Shown here piece after piece: positions 32,616 to 41,843 of a stretch of DNA of 42,668 nt. This stretch comes from an uncultured Clostridia bacterium (lineage in GTDB: Bacteria > Bacillota > Clostridia > TANB77 > CAG-508), in assembly GCA_947626885.1 (NCBI GenBank), contig CANQTX010000015.1:1-42668 (forward strand). The letters run 5' to 3'. Position 1 is the stretch's first letter. Every line of letters starts with the position of its first letter. Below the pieces are notes generated by a model. That model did no database searches. It worked only from the letters and a program-made list of their open reading frames with translations, and was not told the DNA's origin. The position numbers and the translations under genes were made by a program.

Positions 32616-33840
32616 CTTTTATGTAATATTTCGTACCAAGCATTTTGTCTGGCAAATATTGTTGTTCTACATAGTGTCCTGGATAATCATGTGGATATTG
32701 ATATCCTTCACCATAACCAAATTGTTTCATGCCATTAGCTGGTGCATTTCGGATATGCATAGGAATGGTTCCAGTATCTTTATTAGCAACATCCTCCATG
32801 GCACGATTGATAGCATTATAGGAAGCATTGGATTTTTTAGAAGTTGCAACATACACTGTTGCTTCTGCTAGAATAATTTGTGCTTCTGGCATACCGACCA
32901 TATTTACAGCTTGCATTGCAGATGTCGCCACAACTAATGCATTAGGATTTGCCATACCTACATCTTCAGCAGCTGCTATTACAATCCTTCTTGCCAAAAA
33001 CACGGGATCCTCTCCTCCATTAAGTGCTCTTGCAAGATAAAAAATCGCTGCATCCGGATCACTTCCGCGCATAGACTTAATAAAAGCACTAATATTATCA
33101 TAATGACTATCTCCTGTTTTATCAAACATTGCCTTTCTTTTATTAAAACTTTGACTGGCTATCTCATTGGTAATCTCGATAATGCCATTACTATTCATTT
33201 TTGTTGTTAATACAGCTATTTCTAATCCATTTAATGCTGTTCTTACATCTCCATTGGATATTTCAGCAATTGTTTCTATTGTTTCTTCTGTTATGGCTAT
33301 ATGATAATTTCCCAATCCTTCTTTACTCGTAAGTGCATTTTTAATAATTTGTATAATATCCTGCTTTTTTAGGGGTTCTAGCTTTATCACCATTGACCTT
33401 GAAATTAGCGCTTTGTTTACTTCAAAATAAGGATTTTCTGTTGTTGCACCAATTAAAATAACTGTTCCATTTTCTACAAAAGGCAATAATGCATCTTGTT
33501 GTAATTTATTAAATCTATGTATTTCGTCAATAAATAAAATACATTTGCCACTTGGATTTAAAAGTAAATTATCTGCTTCTTCAATGGCTTTTTTTATATC
33601 CGATACACCAGAAGTTACCGCATTTAATTTTGTAAATTTATATTTTGTTGTCTCACTAATTACTTTCGCCAAAGAAGTTTTTCCACACCCTGGAGGTCCC
33701 CATAAAATAATACTAGATAATCTATCCGCCTTGATTGTTCTATATAATAATTTGTCTTTTCCTACAATATGCTCTTGTCCTACAAATTCTTCTAAAGATT
33801 TCGGACGCATTCTATAGGCAAGAGGCTGATTAAAATCCAT
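32596..33840 (-). CDS. rarA: Replication-associated recombination protein RarA (MgsA)
   Basis: The 414-residue AAA+ ATPase acts at stalled replication forks with SSB. RarA signatures are PLAYRMRPKSLEEFVGQEHI at the start, Walker A GPPGCGKTS (48-56), Walker B ILFIDEIHRF (Asp105-Glu106) and IGATTENPYFEVN (sensor 1 region). The C-terminal tetramerisation part has KSMRGSDPDAAIFYLARAL and YKYPHDYPGHYVEQQYLP in similar form. It starts 90 bases after ruvA. RuvB is not found next to ruvA; rarA holds that place. Confidence 0.95.
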   Translation of the reverse strand: MDFNQPLAYRMRPKSLEEFVGQEHIVGKDKLLYRTIKADRLSSIILWGPPGCGKTSLAKVISETTKYKFTKLNAVTSGVSDIKKAIEEADNLLLNPSGKCILFIDEIHRFNKLQQDALLPFVENGTVILIGATTENPYFEVNKALISRSMVIKLEPLKKQDIIQIIKNALTSKEGLGNYHIAITEETIETIAEISNGDVRTALNGLEIAVLTTKMNSNGIIEITNEIASQSFNKRKAMFDKTGDSHYDNISAFIKSMRGSDPDAAIFYLARALNGGEDPVFLARRIVIAAAEDVGMANPNALVVATSAMQAVNMVGMPEAQIILAEATVYVATSKKSNASYNAINRAMEDVANKDTGTIPMHIRNAPANGMKQFGYGEGYQYPHDYPGHYVEQQYLPDKMLGTKYYIKDDTIDV

Positions 33841-33930
33841 TTTTAGTATATTAACCTTTCTTTTTCAAAATTTCTTAAAGCTTTTATCGTCTTTTTATAT
33901 ACATATTTCTCGTTTTATGTTATAGTTTTA

Positions 33931-34527
33931 TTATCTGGCTAATAAAGATAAACCTTGTTTAATTAAATCTTCAACAGAAACGTCCTTTGTGTCTAACTTT
34001 TCAAATACTTTGTCAATTTCTTTTTTATGATATCCTAGAATTTGAAGCGCTGCCATTGCTTCTTCTACTACTTCATGACCTTCTTCTACAGTTTCTTTTT
34101 CTTGCACTGTTTCTTCAAGCTGTTGTGTTTTGAGTTTATCTTTTAATTCTAAAATTATTCTTTGTGCTGTTTTTTTGCCTATTCCAGGAATTTGTGTTAG
34201 TTTTGTTACATCATCTGAAATAATCGCTAATGCAAATGTTGAAGGTGCCATATGAGATAACATTAAAATAGCTGATTTTGCTCCAATTCCACCTACTTGT
34301 AGTAATAATTCAAACATTTTTAGCTCTTCATTGCTTAAAAAACCATATAAACTAATATCATCTTCTCTTACATGATAATGTGTATATACTTTTATGATGT
34401 CTTCTAATTCTCCTAATGTCTGTATACTATTGCTAGGCATAAAAACTTTATAACCAATTCCCCCAACATCTATTACAATATAATTGCTAGCTTTTTCTTC
34501 TAAACTTCCTTTAATATATGCAAACAT
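33931..34527 (-). CDS. ruvA: Holliday junction DNA helicase subunit RuvA
   Basis: From the ATG at 34527 the protein has 198 residues. GGGAG lies ahead of that ATG, and MFAYIKGSL is the family start, so the five extra codons open to 34542 are not used. Domain I is an OB fold (VIDVGGIGYKVFMP), two helix-hairpin-helix motifs follow (LLLQVGGIGAKSA and LTQIPGIGKKTAQRIILELK), then the short linker and C-terminal domain III (EEAMAALQILGYHKKEID) that binds RuvB. Normal length. Confidence 0.95.
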   Translation of the reverse strand: MFAYIKGSLEEKASNYIVIDVGGIGYKVFMPSNSIQTLGELEDIIKVYTHYHVREDDISLYGFLSNEELKMFELLLQVGGIGAKSAILMLSHMAPSTFALAIISDDVTKLTQIPGIGKKTAQRIILELKDKLKTQQLEETVQEKETVEEGHEVVEEAMAALQILGYHKKEIDKVFEKLDTKDVSVEDLIKQGLSLLAR

Positions 34528-34631
34528 TTTTCTTTCTCCCAAACATTGTTTTGTTATATTGTATCATAAATTTTTATTTTTACAAGTTTCACTTCTCTCT
34601 TTTCTATCTTTTTTCATATAGTACACTTATC

Positions 34632-35888
34632 TTATTCTTGTAACATATTGTCAATGGCTATCATAATGCCTAGTTTCCCATATTCATAAGTTAATCCACC
34701 TTGCATATAAGCCGTGTATGGTGGACAAAGTGGTCCATCACAACTAAGCTCAATTGTTGCTCCCGGTGTAAAGGTTCCGCCTGCCATGATTTCTTTATGT
34801 TCATAGCCTGGCATATCATCTGGAATTGGCTTTACATAGGCTTCAATCGGCGAACCTTTTTGAATACCTTGACAAAACTTTACTAATTTATCTTCTTCTA
34901 ATAATTCTATTGTCTGAATAATATCTGTTCTTGCTTCATCATATTTAGGACTTATTCCCGAAAATCCAAATTTTTCTAGCATTCTACTAGCAAAACACAT
35001 TGACTTTAATGCAGAAGCCACTACTGAGGGTGCCATATATAAACCCTTATAATAGGATAATAACTGATTAAAATTGGCACCCAACTCTTTTCCTACACAA
35101 GGAACTGTTAATCTTTCAGCTACTGCATGAATTAAATCTTTTCTTCCTACAACATACCCACCACTTGTAGCAATACCTGCTCCTAAATTTTTCATTAAAG
35201 AGCTCACCAAAATATCGGCTCCCACTTCTATTGGTTCTCTGTCTTCAACAAATTCTCCATAGCAATTATCTACCATAATAATTGTTTGTTGATCTATGGC
35301 TCGAATAACTTTTATAACTTTTTCTATTTGGGCAATGGTTAAACTTTTTCTTTGCGAATAGCCCCTCGAACGCTGAATTTCAATTAATTTTACATTACCT
35401 TGATTTAATCTTTTAGCTATGGCATCATAATCAAAATCATTATTGATTAATGCTATTTCTTCATAACTAATACCATGTTTTAATAATGAATTTTGACTAT
35501 CTCCTACTATACCTATAACACTTTTTAAAGTATCGTATGGCTCACCAGATATACTAATCATCGTATCGCCGTATTTTAATAGTCCGAATAATGCCAACCC
35601 TAAAGCATGTGTACCAGACATAATTTGCGGTCTTACTAATGCATCTTCTGCTTTAAAGATTTGAGCGTATATTCTCTCTAATTTTTCCCTTCCACCATCA
35701 AAATAACCATATCCTGTAATTTCATTAAAATCTGTTGTTGCGACTTTTTGATCTTGAAAAGCTTTCAAAACTTTTATACTTGCTTTCATACAATTTTCAT
35801 CTATTTTTGAAAAAATAGATTCCAATTCTTTTTCTGTCACATAAGCCATTTCGATTATTTTATCACTTATTTTTAACGCTTTATACAT
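34632..35888 (-). CDS. Methionine gamma-lyase family PLP enzyme (YnbB-like)
   Basis: The 418-residue protein belongs to the family once called aluminium resistance protein. It is a fold-type I PLP enzyme: SGTHALGLALFGLL near residue 91, IIMVDNCYGEFVE with Asp207, and SSLMKNLGAG with the likely Schiff-base Lys233. The C-terminal part has GGTFTPGATIELSCDGPL and YMQGGLTYEYGKLGIMIA. Enzymatic substrate is uncertain. The first residues (MYKALKISDKIIEMAYVTEKEL) show a normal start; the ribosome site is AAGGAAAAG. Confidence 0.88.
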   Translation of the reverse strand: MYKALKISDKIIEMAYVTEKELESIFSKIDENCMKASIKVLKAFQDQKVATTDFNEITGYGYFDGGREKLERIYAQIFKAEDALVRPQIMSGTHALGLALFGLLKYGDTMISISGEPYDTLKSVIGIVGDSQNSLLKHGISYEEIALINNDFDYDAIAKRLNQGNVKLIEIQRSRGYSQRKSLTIAQIEKVIKVIRAIDQQTIIMVDNCYGEFVEDREPIEVGADILVSSLMKNLGAGIATSGGYVVGRKDLIHAVAERLTVPCVGKELGANFNQLLSYYKGLYMAPSVVASALKSMCFASRMLEKFGFSGISPKYDEARTDIIQTIELLEEDKLVKFCQGIQKGSPIEAYVKPIPDDMPGYEHKEIMAGGTFTPGATIELSCDGPLCPPYTAYMQGGLTYEYGKLGIMIAIDNMLQE

Positions 35889-35934
35889 TTACTTTTCCTT
35901 ATATCCTTATATAAATCACACATCATAAATTCCA

Positions 35935-36747
35935 TTATGATTCATAAGTTGTTATTTCTATTGTTTCAATAACAACATCTTCTACTGGTTTATTCTCTTG
36001 TCCCTCTTCGGTTGTTTCTGTTTTTACCTTTGCTATAGCATCTACTACATCCATTCCTTCATACACTTGGCCAAATATCGTATATTGTAGATATAAACTC
36101 ATATAGCCACCATATTGCTTATATTGTTCCAATAATCCTTCTGGATATTGATATTGCTTTAAATAGGTTTCCATTGCATTTAAATAATTTGCTTGTGTTA
36201 TAAAGAACTGACTTCCTAAACTAGATGTACCAGTTCCAGCACTAGCCATACATAATGATCCTCTATATGGTACTAATTCATAAGAGAGCTCTTCCTCAAA
36301 ACCTGAACCCCAAATACTTTCTCCTCCTCTACCAGTACCTTCCGGATCTCCTCCTTGAATCATAAATTCTTCAATGACTCTATGAAATGTAACACCATTA
36401 TAATAACCTTCTTTAGCATGTGTAACAAAATTTTCTACTGCCTTGGGTGCTACGTCTTCAAAAAACTTTACTTTTATATCACCAAAATTTTTTACTTTTA
36501 TGGTGGCAACCGTGTCTCCTCGATTAGGAAGTGCCATCTGCTTTTCTGCTGCAGCTTTATAATCTATATTTTCTATTGTATTAGAATTATCTGTATTTTC
36601 ATTTGCTTTCATATTGGTTTCTCCTTCCTCAGTTTGTTTTGTTGCATACGTTGTATTATTAGTATTATTAGTAGAAGTTTTCGCTGCACAACCTGATAAA
36701 ACAACTAATAATAAGCATACCATTAAAACATGTATTATCTTTTTCAT
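35935..36747 (-). CDS. Cyclophilin-type peptidyl-prolyl isomerase lipoprotein
   Basis: The 270-residue protein has a lipoprotein signal: [20 protein letters not shown] with lipobox LSGC and lipidated Cys20. A Thr/Asn-rich linker leads to a cyclophilin domain from about residue 80: [42 protein letters not shown] and GSQFFIT, the expected active-site pattern. An insert rich in Tyr and Gln ([21 protein letters not shown]) widens the domain compared with standard cyclophilins. It should fold proteins on the outer face of the membrane, after processing by LspA. Confidence 0.92.
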   Translation of the reverse strand: MKKIIHVLMVCLLLVVLSGCAAKTSTNNTNNTTYATKQTEEGETNMKANENTDNSNTIENIDYKAAAEKQMALPNRGDTVATIKVKNFGDIKVKFFEDVAPKAVENFVTHAKEGYYNGVTFHRVIEEFMIQGGDPEGTGRGGESIWGSGFEEELSYELVPYRGSLCMASAGTGTSSLGSQFFITQANYLNAMETYLKQYQYPEGLLEQYKQYGGYMSLYLQYTIFGQVYEGMDVVDAIAKVKTETTEEGQENKPVEDVVIETIEITTYES

Positions 36748-36786
36748 ACTATTCTCCTCACTTTTTCTCTACTTTGGTTTCCTTTT

Positions 36787-37287
36787 TTATGTATTAAAAT
36801 ATGCACTAATTTCTTGTAAATTCTCAAAATGGCTCTGACGCTCTACCTCATAAGCCACAATGGCAACAGCATTTGATAAGTTTAAACAGCGCAATCCCTC
36901 TCTCATAGGAATACGAATTGTTTTTTCAATATATTTTTGTAATATTGCTTCTGGTAACCCCTTTGTCTCTTTACCAAATAATAAAAATACTTCTTCACAA
37001 TTTGTATATTGCGGTTGCGAATACACTTGTTTTCCTTTAGTTGTAACAAAAAACATATTATGTGCTTCAGGTGGGTACGTTTCTAAAAAAGTGTGAAAAC
37101 TGATATGTTCTTCTATTTGTAATTTATCCCAATAATCCAATCCTGCTCTTTTAACTTGTTTTTCAGAAATAGAAAAACCTAATGGGTAAACCAAATGCAG
37201 TTTAGCACCTAATGCAGCACATGTTCTTGCTATATTTCCTGTATTTTGTGGTATTTCTGGTTCTACTAAAACAATGTGTAATTTCAA
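36787..37287 (-). CDS. trmL: tRNA (cytidine(34)-2'-O)-methyltransferase TrmL
   Basis: The 166-residue SPOUT enzyme 2'-O-methylates the wobble base of certain leucine tRNAs. It has VLVEPEIPQNTGNIARTCAA (motif 1), LDYWDKL, LLFGKETKGLPEAIL (motif 2) and RIPMREGLRCLNLSNAVAIVAYE (motif 3), forming the SAM-binding knot. Normal length. It is followed on the same strand by the cyclophilin lipoprotein, 39 bases away. Confidence 0.93.
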   Translation of the reverse strand: MKLHIVLVEPEIPQNTGNIARTCAALGAKLHLVYPLGFSISEKQVKRAGLDYWDKLQIEEHISFHTFLETYPPEAHNMFFVTTKGKQVYSQPQYTNCEEVFLLFGKETKGLPEAILQKYIEKTIRIPMREGLRCLNLSNAVAIVAYEVERQSHFENLQEISAYFNT

Positions 37288-37404
37288 TTCTATGCGCTAC
37301 CTTTCCTCGAAATTTTCTTTTTTATTATACCATATCTTTTTTATTTTTCAATCCTTTTATTACAATAAAAACGATTTTAATGAATACCAAAATTTTTCCA
37401 TTTT

Positions 37405-38208
37405 TTATTCCTTCATAGCAATATGATTACCTGACTCATATCGTTTTAAAGATTGATAAAATATTATAATAGCCATCATTGTATAAACAACCGTCATCAA
37501 ACATATCCATAGAAATATTCTTCCATCAAATTTTCCCAATAATTTTATAGGCAAATGAGAAATGTAAGCAGCAGGAACAACAGTAAACATGATGAATTTC
37601 ATAAAACCACCAAATATCTCAAATGGATAATTACACAACGTTATCAACAATGTATTTTCATATATATGTGCTACTTGTTCTATTTCTCCCAACCAAATAG
37701 ATATAATACGAACCATTACAAAAGTAGCACATGTAATAATGGTTCCTAGTATAGTATAAAATAATAATTGTGTATACTGCCAAATACTGCCTCCACACGC
37801 AATCCATCCTACAACCAGACCATACATCATATCTCCAAATGCGCCAAAGTCACATTTAGAAGTTGCTAAATTCAATAACATGTTTTTAGGCTGCAAAATA
37901 TAAGTATCTAATCCACCTGTTAACACATAGCGGTTAATTTCTCTAAAACCACCAAAGAAAAAATTAGCTATTCCCCATGATGCTACAGGTAATGACCATA
38001 AATATAAAATGTCATTCATTTCAATACCATTTATTTGTCCCTCATTCGTTTGAAAAACTACTGCCCAGAATATGAGAAAAAATCCATTGTTCAATATCAT
38101 AAAAATTGACTGAACAATAAAACTCTTTTTATATTCTAAACTAGATTTAATATTATATTTTAAACTTAATATAAAAAAATTTATAGTATTTTTAACCCCC
38201 ATTAACAT
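37405..38208 (-). CDS. ABC-2 type permease (DUF990-like), subunit B
   Basis: The 267-residue membrane protein has six helices. Diagnostic segments are SLKYNIKSSLEYKKSFIVQSIFM, NDILYLWSLPVASWGIANFFFGG and REINRYVLTGGLDTYILQPKN, typical for paired DUF990-type ABC exporters. It overlaps the other permease gene by 17 bases. Such three-gene sets export antibiotics or lipids; no substrate can be deduced. Confidence 0.85.
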   Translation of the reverse strand: MLMGVKNTINFFILSLKYNIKSSLEYKKSFIVQSIFMILNNGFFLIFWAVVFQTNEGQINGIEMNDILYLWSLPVASWGIANFFFGGFREINRYVLTGGLDTYILQPKNMLLNLATSKCDFGAFGDMMYGLVVGWIACGGSIWQYTQLLFYTILGTIITCATFVMVRIISIWLGEIEQVAHIYENTLLITLCNYPFEIFGGFMKFIMFTVVPAAYISHLPIKLLGKFDGRIFLWICLMTVVYTMMAIIIFYQSLKRYESGNHIAMKE

Positions 38209-38962
38209 TAATCTTTTCCACCCCCTTCTTGTATAATATACAAATCACAAAGTATAATACAATAGCAGAAGCAATTTCTGCTAGTAACAGCTTGAGAGCC
38301 AATGTTATCTCAAAATTAGCAAAAATTTTTGCAGGTGTATAAACAAGATACGTTGTTGGTAAGCAAAGTAAAATTTTCTGTACTATTTTAGGATAAAACT
38401 CTAATGGTGTAAATACTACAAAAAAAGTCATTTTTTGCATAATTAAATAAATCGAATGATTCTCTTCTGTGAAAAAAGTAATTATACCTATTAAAATTTG
38501 TAATAAACTTCCAATAACAATACCAATGATAGAAGCAATCATCATCATACCAAAGCTCTCTATGCTAATTGTTATTGGCCCAGCCACAATAAAACCTAAA
38601 ATTAATGCAAATACAAAGTTGATGGCTGCTTGTATAATTAATGAAAAATCTTCCACCAAAAAGAAATGTACCATATTAATGGGTTTAATTAGCATATAGG
38701 CTATATCTCCTTGTTTTACCATACTGGCAACTTGCTTATATTTTTTATCTGATGTATAAATAATCATCTCTGCAATAATAATATACCAAATAAGCTCTGC
38801 TTTAGTGTAACCAACAATCATCTTCCCTTGTAATATATAATCCCATAAAGCATTAAATATAAAAACATGTATACCAAATGCTATTAAAGAAACGATATAA
38901 TTCAATAAAAAAGTTACCTTCTTTTTTAGACTATACTTAAAAATTTCTATATATTTTCGCAT
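38192..38962 (-). CDS. ABC-2 type permease (DUF990-like), subunit A
   Basis: The 256-residue membrane protein has about six helices, with YIEIFKYSLKKKVTFLLNYIVS, ELIWYIIIAEMIIYTSDKKYK, QGDIAYMLIKPIN and TPLEFYPKIVQKILLCLPTTYL as landmarks. It pairs with the permease downstream and with the ATPase upstream, with which it overlaps by 16 bases, so all three are probably made in fixed ratio. Confidence 0.85.
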   Translation of the reverse strand: MRKYIEIFKYSLKKKVTFLLNYIVSLIAFGIHVFIFNALWDYILQGKMIVGYTKAELIWYIIIAEMIIYTSDKKYKQVASMVKQGDIAYMLIKPINMVHFFLVEDFSLIIQAAINFVFALILGFIVAGPITISIESFGMMMIASIIGIVIGSLLQILIGIITFFTEENHSIYLIMQKMTFFVVFTPLEFYPKIVQKILLCLPTTYLVYTPAKIFANFEITLALKLLLAEIASAIVLYFVICILYKKGVEKINVNGG

Positions 38963-39924
38963 TTCTCATCACCTCGTGTATAAATGTCATAAATGACTTC
39001 TTCTAATGGAACAGGTATTGCCTCTAAATCTATAACATTACCATATTGCATAAATTTCTCCAAAATGCTAGACATCGTATTTTTTTCTGTATCTATTTTT
39101 ATTACTATTTTATTTTTTTCTCTCATCACAACAGGATAATCAAAAGTCACATCTTCCATATTATCTTCATATAAAATGGTAATAAATTTCTCTGTTAAAT
39201 ATTCTTTTTTCAAATGTTCCAAGCTCTCATCTTTAATAATAACTCCATGATCAATAATAATAATTCTGTCACACAATCTTTCAATATCACCTAAATCGTG
39301 ACTCGTTAAAAATATCGTTGTTTGATTTTGTTGATTAATTTTTAAAATAGCATTTCTCACTTTTTCCTTTACAACAATGTCTAACCCAATGGTAGGCTCA
39401 TCTAAAAATAATATTTCTGGTTTATGTAACATGATGGCCCCTATTTCACAAATCATTCTCTGTCCTAGAGATAATTTTCGAACAGGAATATGAATTATAT
39501 CTTGTAAATCAAACATTTCTACTATTTCTTGAATTCTTACAGCTAATTCTTTTTTAGGAATATCGTACATAGCACCATATAATTGATATGTATCTATAGC
39601 AGGTAAATGCATCCATAAACTTGATTTTTGTCCAAACATACAACCAATTCGATAAGCTAATTTTTTACGCTCTTTTACAGGATTTAATCCTGCAACCAAA
39701 ATTTCTCCACTTGTAGGATGCAAAATTCCTGTTAACATTTTAATAGTTGTTGATTTTCCAGCACCATTCGGACCAACAAAAGCTACTATTTCACCTTTTT
39801 TTACAGTTAAATGAATATTGCTAACCGCTTGATATTCCTGCTTTTTAGAAAAGAAAATACCTTTTATTCCTGGTTTTTTTATCTTTTTCGTAAATACTTT
39901 ATTTAGATTATTTACCTGTATCAT
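38947..39924 (-). CDS. ABC exporter ATPase
   Basis: The 325-residue ATPase has Walker A GPNGAGKST (51-59), the signature LSLGQRM, Walker B ILFLDEPTIGLD and the switch LTSHD. The N-terminus carries a basic insert (KKIKKPGIKGIFFSKKQE) seen in the NatA-like group paired with DUF990 permeases. It leads the operon and has GGGGAGG before the ATG. A promoter sits at 40121-40149, leaving a leader of about 190 bases with a stem-loop. Confidence 0.9.
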   Translation of the reverse strand: MIQVNNLNKVFTKKIKKPGIKGIFFSKKQEYQAVSNIHLTVKKGEIVAFVGPNGAGKSTTIKMLTGILHPTSGEILVAGLNPVKERKKLAYRIGCMFGQKSSLWMHLPAIDTYQLYGAMYDIPKKELAVRIQEIVEMFDLQDIIHIPVRKLSLGQRMICEIGAIMLHKPEILFLDEPTIGLDIVVKEKVRNAILKINQQNQTTIFLTSHDLGDIERLCDRIIIIDHGVIIKDESLEHLKKEYLTEKFITILYEDNMEDVTFDYPVVMREKNKIVIKIDTEKNTMSSILEKFMQYGNVIDLEAIPVPLEEVIYDIYTRGDEKCENI

Positions 39925-39995
39925 TGTTATTCCTCCCCTCTCTTTTTCTCATGTTTGATATATGAAACAAATTCTTAAAAATGACTAATAAAAAA

Positions 39996-40048
39996 TAAAA
40001 ACCCATAAAAAGAATCTTTTATAATCAAGACTCCTTTTATAGGTTTTT
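39996..40048 (-). terminator. Stem-loop in the ABC operon leader (attenuator or pilin-gene terminator)
   Basis: Arms taaaaacccataaaaagaat (39996-40015) and the facing attccttttataggttttt-like segment (40030-40048) pair with a few mismatches. On the minus strand it ends in TTTTTATTTTTTATT. It is downstream of the 40171 gene and also downstream of the ABC promoter, so it could serve as terminator for the first or attenuator for the second. Confidence 0.55.
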
Positions 40049-40120
40049 CACCTCATCAAGTGTAAACTTTCGTTCTATATCGCTCACATATTTGCTTAGA
40101 TATACTCTTGTTATTTTATA

Positions 40121-40149
40121 ATGTTACCATAATAAGTAAAATTTGTCAA
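40121..40149 (-). promoter_or_regulatory. SigA-type promoter of the ABC exporter operon
   Basis: Minus-strand TTGACA (40149-40144), 17 bases, then TAACAT (40126-40121) followed by TATAAAAT. Transcription would start near 40114, leaving about 190 bases of leader before the ATG at 39924. Confidence 0.72.
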
Positions 40150-40170
40150 GAAAATTTGATTGTGCTGAAA

Positions 40171-41649
40171 CTAATTCGTAGTCTCATTTACTAACATTTC
40201 GTGGTATGCTACTGTTGCATTATAATTTTCTATGATTTCATCTTTTGTTAAAGCACATTTATACAATCTCACCGAATAAAAGTCTAACTTTCCATACCTC
40301 CATTCTTCAGGATCACCACCAAAAAATGAACCTATTCTACAAGGAATTGTTTCGTCTTCAAATATTTGCTTTCCTCCATATTCTAAGATATTTCCTCCAT
40401 CCCAATATTCACTTGCCACTGTAGCACTATCTTCAAATACACCATTTTTATATAATGAAAATTCATTTTTTTCTGGATCATACACACAATCTACATAAAC
40501 ATCCTCCTCCGATTTAATGTTTTCTTTCCAAGAAACTTTTAAATTTCCATTATTACGTCTTGAATCATCAGTGCTCCATTTAGAATATGCCATGTTTTTT
40601 GTCATATTAAATAGATAAATACTATTGGTCATATAGAATCTACAACTAGACACAATTTCCTCTCTGTTTTTACTAAAATAATACATTGTATCAGAAGTTT
40701 TCTTACCATAAAATGAGAGTGTAAAACCTTTTGAAAAATCATCTCCTGCATTAAATATAATTTCATCATCTTTCCCATCTAATTTAATACCAGTTCCATA
40801 CCAACCACTTACTAAATTTCCCTCTTGATCATAATCTCCTTCAAATGAAAATCCTTTTAATTCTATGTTATTTCCCCAACTGGTTTGCGTATTTCCTTCC
40901 ATATTAATAGGATCTATATTTAATACGATATCATGTTGCACAGCTAAATTTGCACCATATTGTAATAATACATGTTTCGTGGTATCAAATTTTACTACTT
41001 TTCCTAGCTTATAGTTTACTATAAAACTATCTTGACATTTTCCTATTCCTTCTATATATGTTCCTGCTTCTATATAATACCAGTCCGTTCCATAAGTAGC
41101 ATTAATATGATTATCTTCTACTTCATTGATTATTTTCCAAACACTTCCATTTTCAAAGTTTTTATCATACAGTTTGTCTCCTATATATTCCGCCTCTTCT
41201 TTCTCTTTTATGGCATTTTCTAAAGCTAATTCCTCTTGATAATTTATATTTTCTGTTATAATTCCCAATTTTTTACAACATTCTATCTCTTTCCTATTAT
41301 CTCCAAAATAGTATAGCTCTCCTCCAATTATAGCATATTTTCCTATGTCCTCATCAATTATAGATGGTATATATTTTTCTATATCATGATTTAATGCTAT
41401 GATTTTATTTTTTATTCGCATCTCTTCATTCGTTATTCCTACTATATTCATTTCCATTTCTTCTTTATAGCTTGAAATTTTTTGCATAAAAGCTGCTTCT
41501 TGTGTTTTTGTAATAACCCCATTATTTCCTAACACTAAACTTAAACTAACGCCAGCTAAAATTAATAATACAATAATTGTTACCACTAAAGCCACTAATG
41601 TAATACCTTTTTCATCCAAAACTTTGAATTTTTTATTTGGTTCCTGCAT
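40171..41649 (-). CDS. Pilin-leader protein with LamG-like domain
   Basis: The 492-residue protein has a type IV pilin-like N-terminus: KGITLVALVVTIIVLLILAG, with basic residues before it and a Gly-Ile-Thr-Leu cleavage region, then a helix. A spacer of about 200 residues follows. The C-terminal part (about 285-490) fits a LamG/concanavalin-type fold: FTLSFYGKKT, VYVDCVYDPEKNEFSLYKNG, and a final RLYKCALTKDEIIENYNA. It probably sits in the membrane and presents a sugar-binding domain outside. GGAGGAG precedes the ATG. Two matching palindromes flank its upstream leader. Confidence 0.75.
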   Translation of the reverse strand: MQEPNKKFKVLDEKGITLVALVVTIIVLLILAGVSLSLVLGNNGVITKTQEAAFMQKISSYKEEMEMNIVGITNEEMRIKNKIIALNHDIEKYIPSIIDEDIGKYAIIGGELYYFGDNRKEIECCKKLGIITENINYQEELALENAIKEKEEAEYIGDKLYDKNFENGSVWKIINEVEDNHINATYGTDWYYIEAGTYIEGIGKCQDSFIVNYKLGKVVKFDTTKHVLLQYGANLAVQHDIVLNIDPINMEGNTQTSWGNNIELKGFSFEGDYDQEGNLVSGWYGTGIKLDGKDDEIIFNAGDDFSKGFTLSFYGKKTSDTMYYFSKNREEIVSSCRFYMTNSIYLFNMTKNMAYSKWSTDDSRRNNGNLKVSWKENIKSEEDVYVDCVYDPEKNEFSLYKNGVFEDSATVASEYWDGGNILEYGGKQIFEDETIPCRIGSFFGGDPEEWRYGKLDFYSVRLYKCALTKDEIIENYNATVAYHEMLVNETTN

Positions 41650-41670
41650 CTTTTGTTTCTCCTCCTTTTT

Positions 41671-41691
41671 CGTAAAGTAATTAACTTTACG
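41671..41691. promoter_or_regulatory. Palindromic operator 1 ahead of the pilin/LamG gene
   Basis: Eight-base arms cgtaaagt (41671-41678) and actttacg (41684-41691) surround aatta. A near-identical copy lies at 41814-41834 (one mismatch in inverted orientation). It touches the ribosome-binding region (AAAGGAGGAG on the minus strand) and could also fold as RNA. Confidence 0.6.
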
Positions 41692-41699
41692 AAAATAAG

Positions 41700-41732
41700 A
41701 AAACGCTAAACATATTGATTAGGTAGCGTTTT
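41700..41732 (-). terminator. Terminator-like hairpin in the pilin/LamG leader
   Basis: Arms aaaacgcta (41700-41708) and tagcgtttt (41724-41732) with a 15-base loop. On the minus strand TTTTCTTATTTT follows. It stands between the two operators, before the gene, so it may terminate read-through or attenuate. Confidence 0.55.
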
Positions 41733-41813
41733 ATGCTTTCTCTTTTTATATTTTATCTTTATCTAAATTCTTGACTTTTCCTTAAATTATATATATTATT
41801 ATATTAATTCAAT

Positions 41814-41834
41814 CGTAAAGTTAATTATTTTACG
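41814..41834. promoter_or_regulatory. Palindromic operator 2
   Basis: Sequence cgtaaagt-taatt-attttacg matches operator 1 in reverse complement at 20 of 21 positions. The minus-strand TTTACG and TTGAAT nearby could serve as a -35, so a regulator bound here might block transcription. The 333-base gap 41650-41982 holds these two sites, the hairpin between them and the stem at 41844-41883, and no gene. Confidence 0.6.
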
Positions 41835-41843
41835 AAATATAAC

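Noticed and set aside
39996..40120. Known riboswitch or T-box in the ABC leader
   Set aside because: No T-box sequence or recognisable riboswitch core was seen; only a stem-loop with T tract can be supported.
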